Assembly: GCA_013396525.1 (NCBI GenBank)
Contig: VWYX01000708.1
Span: 310,001-374,000, forward strand
Length of the DNA: 64,000 nucleotides
Direction of reading: 5' to 3'
Source of the DNA: Chaetorhynchus papuensis
Taxonomy: Eukaryota; Chordata; Aves; Passeriformes; Rhipiduridae
Part shown: positions 47,581 through 62,500 of the stretch, one piece after another
Numbering within the stretch: the first letter of the stretch is position 1
How the letters are laid out: every line of letters begins with the position of its first letter
Notes under the pieces: generated by a model
What the model saw: the letters and a program-made list of their open reading frames with translations, nothing else
Databases searched by the model: none
Told to the model about the DNA's origin: nothing
Program-made: the position numbers and the translations under genes

Positions 47581-50500
47581 GGTAAGCAGGTCACTCCCAT
47601 GGATGTTGGGCAACATGATTTACTAAAGTACTGAAGATAACAACCACGTCACTTTGGGGTATGTGCTGTGTGCAACAGGATAGGTGTAGTCTCATAAGCA
47701 TCTTTCAGATCCTGTTGTGCTAAAGAGCTTTGGGAATTGTGGTCTCTAGATGCGCAAGTATCTGGACTTGGCAAGGAGCACAACGTGTGACCTCAGAGAA
47801 GTTCCCTTCTCTCAATCTCTTCTCCAAATTTAAAATAAAACTGTAGGAAGAAATGAGTTAAGAATCTTTTTTTTCCCCCCAGGGACTGGGGGGGGCCTGG
47901 AGAAAGCTGAGCTTGGTGGGTTAGTTGAATTCTATTCAGACCTGTCTACCAACTTGCCCCTGAAGACAAAAGGAATGGGTATTTACTGAATTATCCTTGC
48001 TACTTCTTCTGCCCTGGGGTATGGTCATGGAATGGCTTTTCTATAACCCCTTCCCCCTCCTCCTTCCCCTTCCCTTACTCTTAGGTGGAAGTAGCTGCAC
48101 AATTCTAAATCTGCTTGTTTTACAAGGCCATCAAATGTTTCAGTGTTGACAGTGTTGTTGATACACCCTGCTGCCTAGGAATCTGTGTCTTAAAAGTACT
48201 TCCTTTTTTGTTTTGTAATTTAATTCCATCCTCTCTTCTTCTGTGGTTTTTGTTTGTTTGTTTTTTATAATCCAGAGTATTGCTGCCTTTAACAGGGAAT
48301 GTACTTACTTCAACAGATTTGACCTTGCCAACTCATAATAAAATTACCATCTATGCTACTTTTTGATTCTCTTAGTATAACTTTTTTTTGTTTGTTTCTT
48401 TTTACACATCCAATCTCCAACTTACATTAACAGAAGCACTGTTTAGTGTGAATTCTGGTCTCTGTATTCATCTATTTCTGTCCCTGGATGTCTTGATTCT
48501 TAAATGACTCCTTGGTTTTACTCCTCAGAATTTTCCATGATACAGAAATGCTCTCTAAACCTCCAGCTGAGAATGGTGTTAGCATCCTTCTGTACCTTTG
48601 CCTGTGGAAATTCTTGAATGCATCCTGGTAAAGTGGCAAAAGTATATTCTGCTTGTCATAAATCACTGTTGTGGACAAGAGAGAGGAATCATGAAACTCA
48701 AAATCGCGTGTCATGATTTTCTCCCCTTTATCCCACATGACAGAAAAGCTTCTTGTTCTTGTCTTTTTGCTGATACCTCGTTTCTTTCAGGTTCAATGGC
48801 TTATCATTCTACATTAAAAGTATGTTTCTTCCTGTCTGTCTTGGATTAGGCCAGTAGCTCTGGGCAACTCTGTTGTGTTCAGTTAAATAAGAACTTTTAG
48901 TTAGTGCTCCATTATGAACTGATGTTGGCTTTGATGGAAAATTGAAGAGTTTGAAAACAAATGTTTGCTGCTCTATAATTCATCCAAGGCTTTCCTTTCC
49001 CTAATGGTAACCTGTGGTAGGTGTTGAAGTAGATGCTATAGTGTATTTATAAAGTAGACTGGAAATCTTCAGCTCTTTTGAGAATGTGCCACTTGAGCGT
49101 GGAGCGTTTTATTCTGTATGATGTTTGGCTTTATTTTATTTGTGTTGGAGGAATACATACCTTGCACTAATGCGTTGACACGCACACCCTCCCTAGCTTG
49201 GATTAGTAAATTTATTTCTCTCTTATTTAGGAGTGAAAGGTTTCATTGAAAATTGAGATGATCATTCTTGTCTATTCTGCCTGGAAACCTTCCAACTCTT
49301 CGGTTTCTTCTTTTACAGTATTCTGTAGTTTGTATTTTCTCTTTGTTCTTCTCCTCAGTTTTTTTTTAATGTTGCTTGGTTTTATTCTTGGCAGCACTTT
49401 TGTATCCATATTTCTCTGGCACTAATGCTTTTGTCACCCATATTTCTGTGTCAGCTTCAATCAAATCTCACTCCTGCTGAGGATTTGAGAGATCTGATTT
49501 CTGAGATTGAATTTGCGAGGCTGCTCCACTGCTATCAAATCAAACATGCTTTTGTTTTGCACCTTTGTTCTGCATGCTTTGCTTTCCTTCAGAACAGTTC
49601 TTGAGTTTTGAGGAAATTATGAGTTACGTTCTTCCAGTGAGACTTGGTGGTAATTTTGGTTTGGTTCCCCTTTAGCTTTCCCGTCAAAAAGGAAAAAGGT
49701 TTTTCAGATCAGCTTCTTGTGGGAGCTGGAGCTTCAGTCCATTCTCTCCTCTCCTGACCTTACAAAGGTTGCTTGACTGTCAGGATATTTTTAGCTTCTG
49801 TTTTTCCCATTGCCATAGTATTAATTTGTTCAGGATCTATGCCAAGCTAATCATTCTACAGTTCCTGAATCTCCCATTTTACATTTTTTTTAAATGTTGC
49901 ATATTAAAGTGGAGAGTCTTTTGATGTTTAGAATTTCTTAAGATTATTCAAAATCAACATTTGTGTTTCAGAGAGCTTCTCAGTTATTTCCTTGAAGCTT
50001 CTTGTGTGTAAATTATGTGGGCCTCTCCTTTGTAAAATACTCCATTTTATCAGATAGTGGTTTACTTTTTTGCAGACATAATTTTTCTCTTCCTTACATA
50101 TGATTTCAGTGCAATGGATTCATATTATTTTTCCAGTTATAGCACAGTCTTGCTTTTCTTCCTATTTCATGACTTACCTATTTACCTGTGGCATTGAAAT
50201 TCAAGATTTTGGGGTTGTTTGGGTTTGTTTTTTTTTTTTTTTTAGTTTTCCTGCTGCTTACAGCTTAGCCACCTTTACGTATTGTTTCATTGCAGAATAT
50301 CTATAGTTTCTTATCTTTTTTTCATCTAGGAGATTGTCTCTGAGCACTGTGCAGTCAAATGCCTCCCTGCTTCAAAAGGGGCATCTTTTTTTGGTGTTTT
50401 TCCCTTTATCCAATTATCCCACGATAGAAAGAGGAATATGATGGACCTGTCTGGGAGTGTAGTGACCTACCAGGACTGTATTTGGAGAGGTCTGCTTGGG

Positions 50501-53500
50501 AATGAGGTTTAAACTTTGGACTTGAATCCTTGTGCAGTGCTACGCCGTGTGGGACTTGTCTTCCATATTCAAAATGACATGTAATGTTAATCATTTATGT
50601 TACAATATGGTTAAATGTTTCAGAGTTTTACTACTACAGATGGGTTAAAGATATGGAACCGCAGATTTATATCCTTTTTCTCATTTTCTTTATTACAGGC
50701 AATATTACAATCAGAATATGGTTGTTAATACTTGCACCATGTAAAAACTTTGTGCCTTGTGATCGTCCAACAACTCAGTAGCTCAGTAAAACTGCTTTGA
50801 ATTACCTGGGGATGTGCCACAAAAATGTATGTGAATCAGTTCAGCTTTGTTCAAGCATAGTAAAAGCCATTTTGTTTTGTAAATTTAGCTGAAAAGTTTA
50901 AGTAATTTAAGACGCCTCCTGATTTTGATTTCCCTGTGAATGTTGGGGGCAGAAGAACTGTCAGGTAGCCTGGAGGAAAACATAAAAATGGAGGGTTTCT
51001 CATGGATTAAGGAAAGACAATTGCTCAGTGTTTTGACAGTTACCTGCCATATGCAGCCAAAACTAGGAATTGGTGGTAGTCTTAGCTTTTGAGCACAATG
51101 GCTTAATTTTAGAAGTAATTTGGCATTCAATCCCCAGTAATTTCTAATAATCTCTACCAGTTTGTTACAAAGTGTGAGGGGATTCATATAAAATACGCTG
51201 CTAGGATTGGTTAAATAATTTATCTGTGTTCTGACCAGGAGTAGCATCAATATTATGGGTTTATTGAAAATTAATTCTTTGAATTTAGAGTACCTAATAA
51301 GACAAGGAAACTATCACTCCTGTATCTAAGTGTATTGCTTGGCTTATTCACATTGGAAACACTTGTTTGCATTTTGGTTTAGATACTTTGAGCTGCTTTT
51401 GTTTTTGTTTCCTGCAGTCAGGAGCATATCACTGATATTTTACTGTGTTTGAAGTGAATACACTTAGGTAGGATCTTGCCTGGGAAGCTTTGAAAAGTAG
51501 CTACTCTCTTACTGAGAGTATTTTCATTAGATCACGTAAATGTAGATAGCAAGGAAGGATAGAAATGAGCAGAGGGACTGTTATTAGAGTATTGATGCTT
51601 CTCTCTTTCTTGCCTACACTCAGCTCTTCTGGAGGTCTGTGCAAGCTTGCAAAGGTTCTGAGCTGTTTTCACTCATGCTGGTAATTCTTCCCACCTTGCG
51701 CTGGTAACAAAGTCTAAGGACTTTCTCATCATTCTTTTCAGTACTGAAAGAATTAATATCTCCTCACATAATAAAACAGATCATAGGTGAACTTCACTGC
51801 ACCACAGGGAAGAGCAACTTCTGTCCTTGAACCGTGAAGTGCTTAGGGAAAAGCAGAGTGTCTGTGGGGATGGTGTTACTTAGGAATGTCTGTAGAGTGT
51901 TCTGCTCGTAGCTCAAGGCATAAGTTCCTATGAAACTGTAATATTGACCACTGAAGATCCTTGGAAATCTCATGATGACTGTTTTTTAGCATTGCTAAAA
52001 TATACAAGGCCAATGTTTCCCTTGGGTTTTCTCGTGTAATTCCTTGACTTGTACCCCAAATTTGATGCAATGTGGCTGAGTGCTTTCATACAGCAAATGA
52101 TAGTTCATTCTCTGTGATTGTTTTATATCAGAGATGCTATTTATGGTACTGTAATTTCATCAACTTAAAAGCAGAAGGATTAGAATTTGCTTCATTACAG
52201 AGTTTGAGTTTGTGAATAGAAGTTTATAAACTGGACATTATTTCTTAAATGCTGGTGTTTCTTTAGTTGTGGGTGTGGGTTTAGTCTCCTAATTATAGTA
52301 CTCTTCTAGGAGGGACAGGTGAAGTGAATCACTGTTCTGAGGCTTTACGTTTCTTGTCCCACTCTCTAAGGAGGAGTGAAAATCTCAGTATACTTTTGTA
52401 TTCTGAATATTGCGTGAGGTCATTGTACTGAAATTGTTATTGTGGAAATTATTTATACTGTTCAGTGGCTGTTTTAGTGTTGCTGATTTGGTAGATGACA
52501 ACCATGCTATGCTAATAATATGTTAAATACTTTCCTAGTTTGAAGATGCTTTTAAAATAAAATGGTCTGCTGACCATTTTTGATGAGTAAACGTTGTAGG
52601 AAAAAGTAAAACGCATATCATGGGGTACATGGAAAGATTTTTTACACTTGCAGAAGGAATTTTTAAAGAAGAATGATAATTTAAAAAAAAAAATCCCAGT
52701 GTAAACAAAAGTATAGCTGCAAGTTCCGTAGTCTTCATCATTTTATTCAGTCTTGGTTTTTTTCACTTTCCTTCTCTTTCTTCTTTCTTAATAAAATTCT
52801 GAATCCTGTGTGAGCAGTTTGGAATAAGTCAAACATTCCCCTTTTTGTGTCTACTGAGATATATAATTTTCAAGTTCCGTAGTCTTCATCATTTTATTCA
52901 GTCTTGGTTCTTTTCACTTTCCTTCTCTTTCTTCTTTCTTAATAAAATTCTGAATCCTGTGTGAGCAGTTTGGAATAAGTCAAACATTCCCCTTTTTGTG
53001 TCTACTGAGATATATAATTTTGGAGCTTCATAGTTACGAGAATACAGATGGAGAAATACTGCTTGAAATTTCTCAGACTTTCTTCTTGTCCAACAGCTGA
53101 CATGAATATCTTTATTCTATGTGGAAAAAATAGTATTAAGAAAAATTGATGTGTAGTGTTCTCTGAAAGCTGGTGTTATCAATGCTGCTATGTTCATGTA
53201 CCAGCCTCAGTTTAAATATCTGTGTGATCTTAATTATACAGGTTTCTGTAATCCCTTTATGATGCAGTTTTTGAACATGCACTTGTTTTAGCCCAGCTAC
53301 ATTAGAATTATTTTCTAGTAACTCCTGACATCTGATAGAAGAATGGAGGTGAAAAAAATTTATGTTAATTTATAAATCTATCATGTACCTGTATCTTAAA
53401 TACTATATGGAATTCAGATTGGGGGTTTGCTTTTCTTACCCTTCCTTTGTCAAAGTTGCAGAAGAACTGAGAGGTACAGAGAGTCACAGCAAGGATTATC

Positions 53501-56500
53501 AAACAGGGCAATTTTCCTACAAGAAATAATTAATATTATCTACTTACCTTTCAACCTAAAGAAGAGGTGACTGAGAGGAAGATGTGGTGACAGTTTGTAG
53601 AACATGTTCAGGAGGCAGTTGTGCAGTATCTCCTCCAATACAAGGAAGGTATCAGCAAAGGTTGCTGGTTTGCAGGTTCAGAATCACACAGCAGGAGATG
53701 TGGCCACATATGTTTTGTGGCTAACTGGTGAAACTCCTTGCCTTAGAGGATGTGCTGGATGTTAAAAGGGCCAGATGCTGACTGTACAAGTGGCCATGAA
53801 GGAGTAGGGATCTGGAAAAAAAGAGTAGAGAGCTCTCACTGCTGAGTCAGCCACAAATGGTGTGAAGCTGGACAGATATTTGGTAGTGTCGTGGCTTGCT
53901 TGGTTCATAAATTCCTCCCTGCACATTTTGCTTGCTCGCTTCTGGGTGCAAGGCTAAATAGATTTGGTTTGATGTGGTACAACCACTTTTTTTTTTTTAT
54001 TCTGGGGTTTCAGTTAGGCTTTCAGTTTGTGGGTTTTGTATTCTGGGGAGACTTTTTTAAAGATCGTAAAACTTCATTTTTCATTAACTAGTTATCTTAG
54101 AACAACTCTTTTAAAGTCATAGTTCAAGCCTTTAAGTTAGGTGAACTAAATATGGTCCAATAAAGTTTAAGATTCAGAGATTTCAGGATGTTGCTTATTC
54201 AACTTGAAAAATGTTGGGGAATGATTAAATGGTAAAAGTATAGAAAATCATTGCATAGAAGGGGTATGTCTAGCCTACACCAAAGAATTCTAAGCAATAA
54301 ATATTACACATTTTTCTTAAGCAAAATCTTTGCTATTTGAAAAAAAGATTTTTCATGCTTGTATTTTTCTAGTGACCTTTTGGTTTGTTTTGATGGAGGA
54401 ACTATAAAGGAGTTGCTTGTTTAAGAACTCACAATGTAAAATTCCTTACTGTTGAGTAGTAGTGATGATCCCGATGCCAGGAGGAAGCAGGAACACTTGC
54501 AAGAAGTGTTGGCCTAGAAATGTGGCAAGAAGAGAAACATGAAAAGCCATGTAAGAGTAAATAAATTCTAGGTCATGGGGGAGCCATCTTGGGCTGACAG
54601 GGACTGCAGCTTAAGGGTTTTTGTACTTTACCCTTAATATTTCTAAACAGTCTTCAGTTCTGTGCAGTCCTCTTTTGGCCCTAAAAGCAAGTACAGGTCT
54701 TGGATTTGTGAACAGATTAAGTTAATACTCTCTTCTTTTCATTTCTTTGAATAGCGATTACGGTTTTACTGTTGAGCCTGTGAAATTTAGGAATTACTGA
54801 AGAGAACATGCTTTTAGCTGAGACTCTGTAAGTGCACCAGGGTGTCGTCATTACAGTTTCATCTCAGATTGTTTCTAAACCAAGATAGCGTCTTAGCTCA
54901 GCATGCAGGAAGCAGTGAGCTGCTCTGTATCTTTCCCTTTTCCTCATTTAATATGGAGTTTAGACCTGCATTAGTAGAAGCCAGGTGAAACCAACTCAGT
55001 TGCAGAATATTAGGTTCTTTCTCCTCCTTTGATGCTGGTCACTCCCCCTGGTCACGCAACGGCTGCTTCTGCCGGGCCGCGCTCTTGGGGGTGGTGTGCT
55101 GCTCTATCCCAAGGTGGAAAACTGGGACAAAGACCTACCTGAGGGACTGGGGTGGGTTTATGCCACAGTCATGAGGAAACCTGAAGATTTTCTCAGTGCT
55201 GTAAAATGGTGTCTGTATTTTTTTTTCCACAGTGGCTTTTCAAAAGGATTTTCTATCCCTTAGTAATCTGGCTACTGTCTAAAGCCCATGTCTTCAAGTC
55301 ATCACACAGCTCTTAGGAAACTGCTGACATAGGGATTGTCTAACGCTTTAGGTTTTGGTGGATTGCACATATATGTTTTAGTTTGGGTCTGATTCAAACA
55401 GAGTAATTCCTGACTAAATCTGTTAGTGAACTCATAAATGCAGGTCAAAATGTTTGCTGTTTTCTTCTGCAGAGTTTGGACTGGAATAAAAACAGCTTTC
55501 TCCTTCCCTGGAAAGTGTATCCATCGGACTGGCTTTTAGTCCCGTTCCTCTGTTTGCTGAAGTCTTCTTCTCAAAATATTCTGGGTCTTATGTGTAAAAG
55601 CCTCTTTTCCTGACTAAAATTTGAATGACTTTGATTGCCATATGATTTTTTTATTTCTTTTTTTCAGTGGTAACTCTTTAAAGAATTCAAAGTAAGACAG
55701 AAGCCAGTCATTCTTGTTTATTTTAAAAAAATCTTTCAAGAGGGATAAAATTCTATCTATACAAATTCTGCTAATCAACTATGCTGCTTTTGCTTTCCCA
55801 GACAAGCAGGGATTCCTGCTTTGGTCTGCTGGTGTTTTGAGATACCTTGTAATCTTAATTTTTTGGGGGTGGGTGTCTATCTGCGGGTGGGTTTATTTTC
55901 TCTCTACCTAACTCTGTATTTTTTGTGCATTTTAGCAGGTGCATGCAGTACTTTTTCAGGATAGAAAGTAGTGCAGAATGCAAAGAAGCAAGGGTGAGGC
56001 TTTTATTTGAAAGAAAAAAAGCTGAGGAGGAAGTTCACTGCTGAAAGGGTTATTGTAATCAAGTTTATCATGAGAGCTTGCTGTTGTGTAACAGAAACTC
56101 TAGCTTGTCCATACCTGTCTTTAAGCATTACTTAGTGAAGAAAGAAAACAAACCTACCAAAATATTTATGAAATTCAATAAAATTTGTTCCCAAAGTCTT
56201 AAATTTCAATACATTACGACAGTTCAGCTCCTTATTGGAATGCTCTGTGTATGTGTGGAAAGACTACATTGTTTTAGACAAGTGGTGTTTGACAGACTTA
56301 GCTTATGAGCATGAGCAAGCTAATGCTCGAGCACGTGTCTCTCGTGGTTTAATAATATTGAAACTCATTTATTCAAGCACCACTTTAACCAGGAATCATG
56401 TAATGAAAAATATGTCTTCCTCCGAAAGTAGCCTATTAAAAAGTCTGTTAGACAGCCAGAAAATTTATTTCCTAGTAGAGGGTTACAGCTGTATTGGATG

Positions 56501-59500
56501 TCCAGTTGGCTTTTTTCCTCTTTGTGTCTGGGTTGCTTCCTCATCCTCATGCCATCTTGAATTCTTCAGTAAAAATTTTGTGTATCACTTTAATGCAGTC
56601 TAATGTCCTAGCACCTATTTTTTTCTCTCAAAAATGAATAAACTTTGTTTATTGAGTAATTTTCTAAAATTAATCTTTTTATTATACAAAGATCCTTCTC
56701 ACTTCCTCTTACAACAATGATCAGGAGTAATTTGGGGTTTTAAGATGTAGTAGCTGTTGCAGCCGAAACAGTTATTAAAAGGAGAGAGGAAGAGAGAACC
56801 TGCCAGGGTGACTTCTATGATTTTCAAATGGTATCCTGACTTCTTTTTTCTTCCCTTCTGCCCATTTGTTACCAGACAGATAACTTGGGCAACCTGTCTG
56901 CCTGTCTTCCAGGTGGACAAATTGATTTCCTTTTACTTCTTCCTTCTGCTTGATGGCAGGCTTGTAAAGGAGCAGCTTTACTTGTGTGCTTGGTCTCTTT
57001 GTCTTTTCTCATGGAAGAAGTTTCACGAGATGCATATTTCTTTGCAGTTATCTAAATGAAGTTATAGCAGTTTCACCTGTCCTCTTGTCATTTGGTTCCC
57101 TTTTAATAATTCCAGGCACACCCTCCCACTGTTACATCAGCATCTGCATGTGATTCATGGATATCAGGCTTTGGAGGAATCTATCCACTTGTTTAGTCCA
57201 TGTTAAAATGAGTGCACTGAGTCAGCTGCGAGGCTCGTGGGGTCTGTTCGTTCTCCTGTTTCTGATGGTGCCCTGGGAAGGGAGGCAGGAGCAGGGTGCA
57301 GGGGTTCTCCCCCGTACACTTTCACATTCATCAGCAAATCACAAGCCTGGGGCATTTCTATACACCAGTGGTGACAGTGCTGACAATGTCAGAGAATCAC
57401 AAAATGGTTTGGGTTTGGTTTTGGGTTTGGGTTGGAAGAGACTTGTAAAGAGTCTCTTTAAATTTTGCCTGTGTCTTTTCTGTGTACCTTAAGCTCTGGC
57501 AAAGAAGGCTTTCCTGAAAAGACTACACAGAATCTGACATGTAACAAAGTTGACTGCATTAGTTTTTTTCCAGCTAGGTTAAATGGCAAAAAAAGCTTCA
57601 GTGTTTCCTATTTTTTAAAAGTTTGTATTCATCATAATACACAGTGTTAAAGTACATTTAATTTGTGTTTGCTGGCTATTACATTAGTTTGTAGTTGCTC
57701 CAGGTGTGATGGTGGTGGTGCCTGAGAGGTAGATAGAGGTCAGGCAAGGGGGAAAACCAATGTTGTTTGAAAAGAAATCAGCAATATTTGTTGGTGTGTG
57801 TTTATATGGGAGGTAGCCAGATTAATAGTACTGTAAGAATACACAAAAAACATGAAAAAATTATTAGTGACCACATTAATGATCTAGTATGTAATCATTG
57901 GTTCACAAGGTCATTTCATTCAGTTTTAAATACTAATTTGGGGGTAAATTTCACAGTTAATAGTTATTGTCTCTACTGTCAATTCTTTTATGCAACCTGC
58001 ATGCACTGTGGCTGGTGTCATCCCACATCAGGCTCATGCTGCAGATGACCAGATATATCTGAACCAGTTGAGCAGCAGAAGCAAAGCAAGGTGAGCCAGG
58101 TGCCATTGAGAACTTGACTGCTCTGCTCATTGTTGGTACCTAATTTTACCTTATGTAAATGTAAAGCCAGCTTGGGTTCCTGGGAATGTGTGTTTCAATC
58201 CAGGCAGCTTTCAAAGATGTTTACACACATTAGGGCAGCTATTTGGTTTATTCTTTTTACAATAAATAGATTTTATTTTGTGGGCATGCCCTGCTTTACA
58301 CAAGGTTTGAACCAAAATTCTGGATTGTGTTGCAGAAACCGCTTCTTAAACCCTCATAACCTGTTGTTTTCCAAACCTATAAGTGAAATGGCTTTCTTAA
58401 TCTGTTTCCTGATAAGTTTAGTACACTGTTTTCCAAACTCAGTCTAAGTTGAATTTGGCATCTTAAAAATGATGAAGCTTTGCTGAGTTTTGGATTATTG
58501 CCAGCATATCAACTCTAGATGTTAAAAGATTCCCTGAGACTTATAAAAAGCTGGTAATGAAAAAATGAGTCACACCTTAGTAGGTTTCAGTATTAAATGG
58601 TCATTAAACAAATCCCTGGGGAAAAATGTCCATTGTGGAATATGAGCAGCACAGGGAAGGTAGAACTTTAGAGGATGTGCAGGCATGGGGAAAAAAAAGG
58701 TTCCAGGATGGAAATGCACAGGTAGAATTATGAGGAAGGGAATTGTGCTGCAAAAAAAGTGCTGAACTGGAAAGAAGGATGGGAGGGAATAATATAAGAT
58801 GAAGAATTTAGAATAACTGTATAATTACTTATTTTCAGAAATAATAGAACATTATCATTATAACATAATTCAAAATTGTGAATATCGTGAATATGTAGGT
58901 AATGGGATATTGTCCTGATATGGGAGAAGGAAATGGCCTATGCAGTCATCCAAGAAGAGAGTCAGTCAGACCACATTTGAAACAAGAAACTATGGAGCCT
59001 GCAAATAGTTCTAGAAAGCCAGCCAGTGCATACTGTTTTCTACTTGTTGATCAGCAACATTCTGATATTGTCCAAACAAGTAGGAGAGGCTGCAATCTTG
59101 GCTTACTCAAAACAATTACCTGTTACTGTGATCTGATTATCATGCTAATAGTTTGGCTCCTCTGCTCCTGAAAACCAGTTTGTTGTTTTCTAATACAGGT
59201 GAAAAATGCTATGTAACTTTGAAAGATAAAGACAACTGATTTAAATAGTTTAATGAATATTTATCATTATGAAAATCTTGTTATAGATATTTCATCAGTG
59301 TGTATTTTGTTCTCCTGTGATCAGGGGGCAGGGGAAAGTACTCTCAGGTAGTACTCATCTTCTATACTGCTTTCTGGAGAAGACCTGTAGTGACCTTATT
59401 TGTCACATGTGGGAATAAGATACAAAGGTTTTAAAGACAAAGCTTAAAGAAAGGTCTTGGCAACCTCTGTACTCCATCTAGACAAGTTACAGACTCTGTC

Positions 59501-62500
59501 AGCATTCTTGATCAGTCTTGAAGGAATCCCAGCTTGCAAAACACCTGAAAAGGCTAGCAGGTGTCATAGCTTTAAAAGGGTTTTCTGTCAGTCTTCCTGG
59601 AATTACTAGGTGCCCTTGAGGGTTTGTAACTTGAGTTTTATATGTGGTTTTTATTGTGTTTCCCAGGTTCCCAAAACAAGGTGAGAGCTCAGTAACTTCA
59701 TGTGGTGATGGACAGGGGAGTTGTCCTAATATTTAGCACAGAAATACATCTTGAATTTTTAAATTTATGATTGGATAAGTGAAAGTTATACTTGGAGAGT
59801 GTGTGGCATATGATCTAACACTGTCCTCTATTGTCCAAGTACTCCTCCCTTGGGGTTTAATCATGGGTTGCTGGAGGCAGAGTTTTTTTAACTGAAGGAG
59901 GGAGGCCCTGGCTCTGGGTCTTGCTTTCCTAGTGGATTTGCTGGTTGACTTCCAGTGCAACTTGTTTTATCAGATTCTTTTTTTTTTTTTTTTTTGGCAG
60001 CGATACGTAGCTAGGTAGAAGGTGATAACTTTTCTTAATTTTGAGGCTGCTTGTTTGTTGCATCTTTCTTTTTCTTAATATTGTCTCAATATTTGCTGTG
60101 TTGGTTATGTGGAATTTTGGAGTTCTTTCTTTTTTAACCCTCCCAGTATGTTTGAAACTTTGCAGAATAAAAGATTTGCTGAATGAACTCACAGCTCTTT
60201 CAGAGTTAAACAGAGTATGAACAGGGTGTACGGTGTCTGGTGAAAACAGCCAGTGCTTGGTTACTGAAGAAACCCTGCAGTGTCCTAAGCCCTGCCCTTT
60301 CAGCCTTCAGCCCTGTCCTGTGTCCCAGGCAGGTGTGACGTTGTGCTGGATGCAGCTACACTTGCAGCTTCCAGTTCCAGAGGTGGCTGTGCTGCTGGAA
60401 GTGGGGTTCAGTTCAGCCTCATCCTCATGGCACAGCACTGCATTGTACCAATGAGACTACTACAGGGAATGTTTTTGAGCTTAGGGTTTAAACCCTGGGA
60501 AGTAGCAGTTGAGCTGGTTGATCTTTATCTTCTATTAGGATGCACATTCCAAGTGTGTTTAGATCTCTTATGAACACAGTTTTTGTCTGTTAACACTGGT
60601 TTTAAAATAAGCCAAGTGGTAGCTCTTAGTCTTAATTTTTATTTGTAGTTTTTATACCACTTGTTTGCCTTCACAAAAAGGAAAGCATTAGTTGTCATTG
60701 CAAAGCAGAGCATTCTCTAGCCATTTTGAAAAAGAACCAAATTGACTTCTGTAAATTGCAAACAAAAGCTTGGAAACAAAAGTAGGTGTTGGGCAGAGGG
60801 AGAGATGTTTGATTCGCTAATACCTAGGTTAGGAAAGCTGTCTCCTTGCCCTGGTACAGGGAGAGAAGCTCAGGTAAAAGGTGATAAAGGTGTCTATTGG
60901 AGTTCTCCAGTTAAGATCTACATTCCTAAAGTAGCTCGGTGTCAAATTAGACTTTGGATAGCTCCATTAGTGATAGTTTAATAATTGAGAATGGGAATGC
61001 ATATGACTGAATTCCCAGTGTCTTAATTAATTTTCATATGTGATATATTATTAAGAAAATACTAATTCAGCTGCTTTTCATTAGGGGAAAGCATATTTCC
61101 TTGCTATATGATTATGAATAGTATTCATGTAATGTTCTTATTTGAATTATCTGGGACATTAACTTTTCTCCCAGTACACTCAAGTGAAGTTACATATGAT
61201 TCAGGTTTTGTTCCAAGATTGGTTTGGTATTCAATTTAGTGTTGCTTTTTAAAAGGAAAGTACTGTGAGCCTGGTCTTCTGCAGAACTCTGGTAATGTGT
61301 GTTTTTCTTGTTTCTCAAGATAGTCCTGGAGCAGTCTTAGCCAATTTTAACTCTGTTTAGAAACTATAATGAACATGATACAACTTCCTAACTGTTACAA
61401 AAAGTTAAATGTGTAATAGTAGGTGACAGCAGAATTATTCATTTGCCTAAGCATGTCTTCATGCAAGTCTGAACTGCAGTCTGAGGGGAGATCATTTAAA
61501 AAAAGAAAATGTTGGTAATCACGCAAAACAAAAATTGAGCATTGGCTACAGAGCTTATATTAAAATAGATGAAAGCAAATGATTGAATAAAACCACATTA
61601 GGTCACATTATGTCTTCTTGTAAACACAGTTACTCTGTTTATAATATGAACCAAAAAGAGGCCAGAAGCCTGAATTCACTCAGCAAAGTTTTGAAGCTGT
61701 GCACGAAGGGTAAAGCCCTGCTAAGTTTCTTTTAAAGGAAGGTTTCATATGCACAAATTGACTTTTATAAAATATGAATACATGATAAAGTGCTCTGCTG
61801 AATTAGAACCAATGGCTAAAGCAGGAAAATCGTTGCTTTTTATACATTTAAAATGGTAAAGTAGCCTGGTCAACTGAAATTGTTGCTTTTAGAGGTAAAT
61901 TCAAGTAATCATTTAAACTATAGAGAATTAAGAATGTTTAATGAAACAGTTCGGGTATTGTGAAATGAGGGTCAAACCTTACATCCATACTTACGCAAAC
62001 TTCAGGTCCTGCTGAGTTCATTATGAATAAACATGGCAAAATTGTTCTGTAAGTTATATTCTCCTACAGCAGCAAACCTCAGTGCAGATTGGGAGAACTT
62101 TCTTCATGCAGTCTGTGTTTTCAAAAAGAGAATTTCAGATTTATAGTCACTAATAAATATGCAAATATAGAAATTTTTTTTTTAACTAAATTACATGAAA
62201 GATTCTGTGGAAGGATTCTAGAGAATGTGGGCCTGGTGCTGAATGGGAATATGGTCACAAAGACCAAGGAGAAGGCTAAAGTGATGATTGGGTTTTTTGC
62301 CTCAGTTTTTGAGAAACAGGTTAGAGAAAATGTGAGCAAAGTGGACGTATGAAGGTTCGTGGGCTATGATGAGATGCTGCACAAGTGTTGAGGCAGCTGG
62401 CTGGTGCCACTGCGAGGTCACTGTCAATTTTTGAGCAGAAGTGGTGACTGCACAAGTGCTTGAGGGAGGCAGAGGATCCTTCCTCTCTGTTCGGCAGTGG

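Noticed and set aside
57391..57452. Telomere-like interstitial repeat (GGGTTT words)
   Set aside because: The motif is GGGTTT/GGTTTT, not TTAGGG, and is explained as an expanded CR1 3' end.
59978..60030. Cryptic exon after an 18-T tract and GGCAG in intron 8
   Set aside because: Acceptor-like, but the downstream sequence soon meets stops, and exons 8 and 9 already join in the frame expected from the human protein.
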